Assembly: GCA_949710005.1 (NCBI GenBank)
Contig: OX453275.1
Span: forward strand, 625,001 to 689,000
DNA length: 64,000 bases
From: Ricordea florida
Taxonomy: Eukaryota > Cnidaria > Anthozoa > Corallimorpharia > Ricordeidae
Reading direction: 5' to 3'
Position numbers and translations under genes: made by a program. The notes under the pieces were generated by a model, which did not search any database, had not been told where the DNA came from, and was given only the letters and a program-made list of their open reading frames with translations. Shown here in pieces: positions 59,649-64,000 of the stretch; position 1 is the stretch's first letter; each line of letters opens with the position of its first letter.

Positions 59649-60761
59649 TTAGCAAGTTGTTGCCGTCTGTCCCGTGCGAAAACTCTGGGAGAAGTCCTGC
59701 AGTTCAGTCTGGTTTACATTTTGACACTTCAGTCCCCTGATGGCCGCCTCTCGCACGTCTCTCCGTAGCAACCCATAGAGCAGCGGGTTGAATAGCGCTG
59801 TGCCGCAAACTAACGCTTCTGTCACTTTCCTAGCCACGCTAAACGCCTCTGACGAGTCTTTGCCATTATATGGCTCATACAGGGACAGAACAAAATACGG
59901 AAGCCATGTTAACATGAACGTGCCCACCAGGAGGCCAATGATTTTGACTGTTTTTATCTTCTTGAAGAAAGTACGATTCGAGTTGGAGTTGCGGGTTTGC
60001 GGGTTTGATGCTAGGATTTGTCGAGCGTGTTGTCGGGCGACGAGATAAATCTTTATGTTGGCAAACAAAATACACAGGAATGGAAGACCAAACGCAAAAG
60101 CAAAGCGCAAATCCTCGTATAGGATTTTCTCGGCGTCGGATTTCAATGCAAATTGCATAAGCGCTTGGAAAATGGACAGCAGCCATATAGTGGCGATAAC
60201 GATGCAGGCTCGGCGACGATTAAGATGCGCGTCGTACGTAAACGGGTAGGAAATGGACATGAAACGCTCCAACGTTACCGCAGCAAGGTTCAAGAGGGAG
60301 GCAACACCCAGGAGAGGGAAAAGCGTGTCAAGGGCGGTAGAAATACTTTGGCTGGGATAGTGCTTATACTTGATATTCAGAGGAACCAAGCAGCTTGCCA
60401 TTAAAAAGTCCGCGAATGCAAGACTTAAGACGAATGCATTAGTGATTGTCCACAGTCTGCGAGCTCTGAGTATGGTACCTATCACCCACAGATTAATGGC
60501 TAATCCCAACACAGCCACACAAACAAAATACGCCATCAGTGTGGGAGAAGTGCTTCTCGACAAAGTCGCTGCTGTTGTTGGCGCGAACGTTTTAGTTGCA
60601 TTAGCTTGGCTTGTTTGTTCTTCGCATTTCTCCCAGGCTTGAAGTAGTTTCAAAACCACAGTTTTGTTTGGACCCATCTGATTAAGTTCCACAAAATTGA
60701 ACTTGGCATGCAGTTCCGGACAGGCCTTCAATATGATGTCGAAATGAGTGTAGTTTACCAT
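59649..60761 (-). CDS. Class A (rhodopsin-like) G-protein-coupled receptor, 370 aa
   Basis: This is a single-exon receptor. An N-terminal extracellular part of about 75 residues has N-glycosylation sites (NYT, NKT, NAT). Seven hydrophobic segments follow with family landmarks: GLAINLWVIG (TM1), LSLAFADFLM (TM2), ERFMSISYP in place of DRY (end of TM3), MLTWLPYFVLSLY in place of CWLP (TM6), and ALFNPLLYGLL (NPxxY, TM7). A basic third loop (FFKKIKTVKI) and a soluble tail follow. Ligand unknown. It resembles the expanded, intronless cnidarian amine/melatonin-like orphan receptors, which is only a loose comparison. Plus-strand open frames inside it are shadows. Confidence 0.85.
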   Translation of the reverse strand: MVNYTHFDIILKACPELHAKFNFVELNQMGPNKTVVLKLLQAWEKCEEQTSQANATKTFAPTTAATLSRSTSPTLMAYFVCVAVLGLAINLWVIGTILRARRLWTITNAFVLSLAFADFLMASCLVPLNIKYKHYPSQSISTALDTLFPLLGVASLLNLAAVTLERFMSISYPFTYDAHLNRRRACIVIATIWLLSIFQALMQFALKSDAEKILYEDLRFAFAFGLPFLCILFANIKIYLVARQHARQILASNPQTRNSNSNRTFFKKIKTVKIIGLLVGTFMLTWLPYFVLSLYEPYNGKDSSEAFSVARKVTEALVCGTALFNPLLYGLLRRDVREAAIRGLKCQNVNQTELQDFSQSFRTGQTATTC

Positions 60762-63430
60762 CTTTTCTTCGCGGAAACCAAGACCAAGTACGAACAGAAG
60801 ACAGAGCTGTTCAAACGATCAAACAGTGTTCAAAAAACTTGGGCTTGATCAGGGGGCTTCAGAAGCGCCGACTTCTAAACAACTAGAACAAAATCACTAG
60901 AAAAAACCGCACAGAAGAGAGTGAGTGGAACGAGTGAGCGACCTTGTCGTTTAGGGACAATAATACTGAATAGTAATAGTAATAAAAAATGGGCGGTAAA
61001 GACAATATGATGCTTTTCAAGGAGGCTCTTAATACCAAGGCAACGAATAGGCTGATAAAGAGTTTAAGTTTCTCTTTGAGAACTTAAATTCTGAATACGA
61101 TTGGTTACTACGCAGCGACTAACATGACTTGTTGATAATGTAAGGTAGGCGGGAGTAAGGCCGGTGACTGTCAGACCCACATGAACTGATTGATCTCGAG
61201 CTCATAACAGGCCAATATGTTTTGTGACTTGTATGAATAAATTAAACGATTATACAGAATTCTTTTGTATTGTGTAGAAACTACTCTAGGAGAATGAAGA
61301 AATCGATGGAACTGCTTTTATACATGTATTTCGTCTTTTAATTTTGAAACCAAGAAGGATGTTTTTTTTTTAAGAGAATTTATAGCTCTCCTGACGTCTA
61401 TTCAAGTCAACAATAATCAAAAGTGGACTAACGTCTTGGAGTTTTGTATTTAGCTTCAAAACGACAGATTGACAGCCGCAAGTTCCAAGTACCCGAATGA
61501 GACCTTTCGTTGAAAGCCATTTGAACAATGGAAAAAATGGCCATAAATAGTAAAATAAACTAAGCGCAACTCATGGAGGCAGAGGCTAAGCAAAAATCGG
61601 CGGTTACGTATTTCAAACCCGGCAATACAATGCTGGTAATGGTCCATTAATATTTGTCAAGTTCTTATACTGTGCAAATGCCTTATACCCGCTGTATAAT
61701 TGGAAGGCAAGCTGAAATTTTTTTCGAATTTTCCCGGAATAATAATATAAGCTACTCACAGTCTAACCATGAACATCGTGTTGTCCAGCGTGCTACGGAA
61801 ATTGATAAGTCTTGTAGAATATTTATAGAATTTAATGTGTATGTTGAGCACCACTAAAGATAAAAGAAATGGTTAAGTGCCTTCCTTTTTTTCTTTTTTC
61901 ACTTCATTTATTATCTGTAAGACTCTTATCTAATTTGAGGCAGCGTTTGAAACGAAAACGTATCGGCAGTAAAAGCCATCATAATCCGATAAACTTAACA
62001 TGTAAACTCAACCATGTTCCTAGTGCGATTCATAGCTGAAACCTGACCAAACAAGTCACGTCTAGCCGGCTAGCCTTTGAACTCAATCCTTAAAAAATTG
62101 ATAAACGTTTGATCCCCAATTCTTATGATGGAATGATATTTTAGATTAAATAGCAAGTGACTCGGCTTCTCACGAGGATGATTAAGCATTTAGGAGCGAT
62201 GTATTTCCTTTTTGAACTTCATGAACCAGCTAAAGGATGAAAGTAACACATCCTGTTCAAGTTTGATATTTATTTGATAGAGAGACTCATACGAAACACC
62301 ATGTGGCTGACAATTGTAATGCATCATTATCTAATTCCAGTAAATTGACACAAAGAATTAACAAGGCAATTGCAAAACCAACTCGGTTCCGTGTTGCAAA
62401 CGCATTGGTAACTTACCAATGATTTATTACTAAGAATTGACAGACTTTCAGAACCTCAGGCGCTATTTGAATTAACAATCTGACTTCCCAACACTTAGCA
62501 GAAAACCCAAACGTAAACGTTTTCTTTGTGTAATACTAGATTTCTCTAAACTGTAATTTCTAGCCTGAGAATTTGGAGCTCGTAACTCTTTGCCTTTACG
62601 TTTTGTGCGGACCAGCTAAGCAGGTGTCTTTTGTACTGGCGCATGCAAATTAATGAAGTAAACGAATTAAGAGGAAAATTGAACATGACTCCCGACCTCT
62701 TATTTGCAAACTGAGTGAACCTGTACACCTTTGTTTTTCATTAGGGCTGGTGAAAACTACGTCAGTTGAAAGACAACTCACTCCACCCCCCAGGGTATGA
62801 AGCTTGAAATATCTCTAAAAAGTGAAAGTCATCGCCTCTTAGGTTTAAAAAACCGCGCAAAGATTGGAGACTGCTTGGGCCCTTGAAGATCTAATCGAGT
62901 TAATGATTAAAATCGTTTTGTTTTTATTTAAATCATCTACAAACGTTTCGAACACATAATGCAAAGATAATGCAAATGACTGGTTTTTCTTGTCCTTGTG
63001 CTCCAACACAAATTTCATAAAAAGAACTTTGATAACCTATTAAATGCAATTACAAATCTGAAACGCAAAACGATGTTAAAATTATAGAAGGCCCAGAATC
63101 CTGATCAATTTGAGAGTCAAAAAACTCTTAGAAAGCCAAAGCTCACCATTGACTTTGTGATCTTCTCTCATTTCTGCATCTAAGACTAGGACGCACTTAA
63201 AATGGATCATTATTAATGAACTGTGAAAGTCCTGTCATAACAAAAATATACCATACTATTCTGTGCCATAAACAAGGACTAAGAAGAACCAGGGACGTTC
63301 ACTTCTTTCTCTTTCTTAGTCGAAAGCCGGGAGCTATTTACCTTTTGGGCGTTTGCCTTAACAGGACGCTGCTTAGGAGCAGCGCCGGCTGACAGAGGTA
63401 CCAAGTTAAGTAATAATCAGGAGCTCATGG
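60762..63430. other. Intergenic DNA, no gene recognised
   Basis: Presumably contains the promoter of the receptor gene. GGAGCTCATGGGCTCC near 63420 is a short palindrome. Nothing else was recognised. Confidence 0.4.
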
Positions 63431-63434
63431 GCTC

Positions 63435-63530
63435 CTGGTAATAATATAATAATAATAATAAACTTTATTTATTACCTTTGCATAAGAATTACGGTAATGT
63501 TACAATAAAAATTTAAAACCACTACAAATG

Positions 63531-63584
<54 letters not shown>

Positions 63585-64000
63585 CGTTATATTAGGTTAA
63601 GTTAAATTGAGTTAAATTTAGCATCTCTAGGAATGAACGATTGTTTGTGCCTATTAGTGCGTGATACAGGTATTCTGAAGTGCACTGTATTCGTCTTGCA
63701 AGATCTTAGATTAAAGCCATGATCCACTGCCTTGTCTACAAAACGTTTTCAGGGATGCACTTCAGATTCTAGGATACGTTTCAACTCTTTCTTCGTCAAT
63801 TTCTGACGCCTAGTCACAAGTGACTCAGCCGTGTCCCTAGGGAGTCCTATCACATTTTAGACATCTATTCTGCACTCTTTGTAGATCTTCATCAAGGTAG
63901 ATCGGCAGCCTTCCCAAGACTGGCGAGGCATATTCTAACACAGGTCTAATCTTAGTGATGTAAATCGTTAGACCAACGTCCCTGGGGAGATGGGCTTTTC
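63435..64000 (-). pseudogene. 3' end of a non-LTR retrotransposon, runs off the window
   Basis: The minus strand encodes broken pieces such as RPVLEYASPV and EDLQRVQNRCLKC, the C-terminal part of a reverse transcriptase. A 3' UTR and an AATAAATAAAG plus (ATT)n tail near 63435-63475 follow. An (AT)n microsatellite lies within it. The 5' part is beyond the window. Confidence 0.7.
63532..63582. repeat. (AT)n microsatellite
   Basis: About 48 bp of uninterrupted AT dinucleotides inside the 3' UTR of the LINE fragment. Confidence 0.95.

Noticed and set aside
59788-60642. Plus-strand open frames inside the receptor gene
   Set aside because: Antisense shadows of the GPCR coding sequence.

Overview
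The window looks like nuclear DNA of a cnidarian, probably an anthozoan such as a stony coral. It has multi-exon host genes with GT-AG introns, cnidarian-like versions of BAX and PEX3, LINE and SINE debris, MITEs, and a complete Polinton of a type I recall as common in cnidarian assemblies. The species assignment is inference. It was not tested by any search.

Layout. 684-5053: Gypsy-type LTR retrotransposon with 126-bp LTRs and a CACTT target duplication; its pol is damaged. 5398-9352 (+): three-exon Mab-21/cGAS-like gene. Its second intron holds a decayed 2.2-kb inverted-repeat element (6460-8682) carrying a dead copy of a Polinton capsid gene. 9765-11836 (-): MRPL28 (two exons), head-to-head with RAD51AP1 (12063-31121, +, eight exons). 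RAD51AP1 intron 6 contains a complete 14,588-bp Polinton (15082-29669) flanked by the 6-bp duplication TACCGG. 32.1-34.2 kb: tetranucleotide microsatellite and a decayed LINE. 35159-36514 (-): BAX/BAK-like gene. 39.9-43.1 kb: LINE fragments and a tRNA-derived SINE head. 44458-46906 (+): PEX3. 51178-52440 (+): single-exon Ras-association/coiled-coil gene. 54129-56436: young 5'-truncated LINE between identical 176-bp direct repeats. 59649-60761 (-): class A GPCR. 63.4-64 kb: another LINE fragment running off the window.

The Polinton is the centrepiece. Its inverted termini contain 45-bp tandem repeats (9 copies left, 4 right) and extend into coding sequence, so the two outermost, inward-facing genes start with the same ~64 codons. 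These genes are the protein-primed DNA polymerase B on the right and a zinc-knuckle-array protein on the left. The shared segment encodes a SAP-like DNA-binding module. Between them lie an integrase gene with one in-frame stop codon and a minus-strand block: capsid candidate, packaging ATPase, and a run of small, mostly hydrophobic proteins and probable virion proteins. Many of the block's genes have the same short motif, T(C/T)TAAAGAT in gene orientation, 20-26 nt before the ATG. I see no Ulp1-like maturation protease.

Gene structures were built by hand from splice sites and reading phase. All protein identifications are from motif recognition and memory of the families, not from searches.
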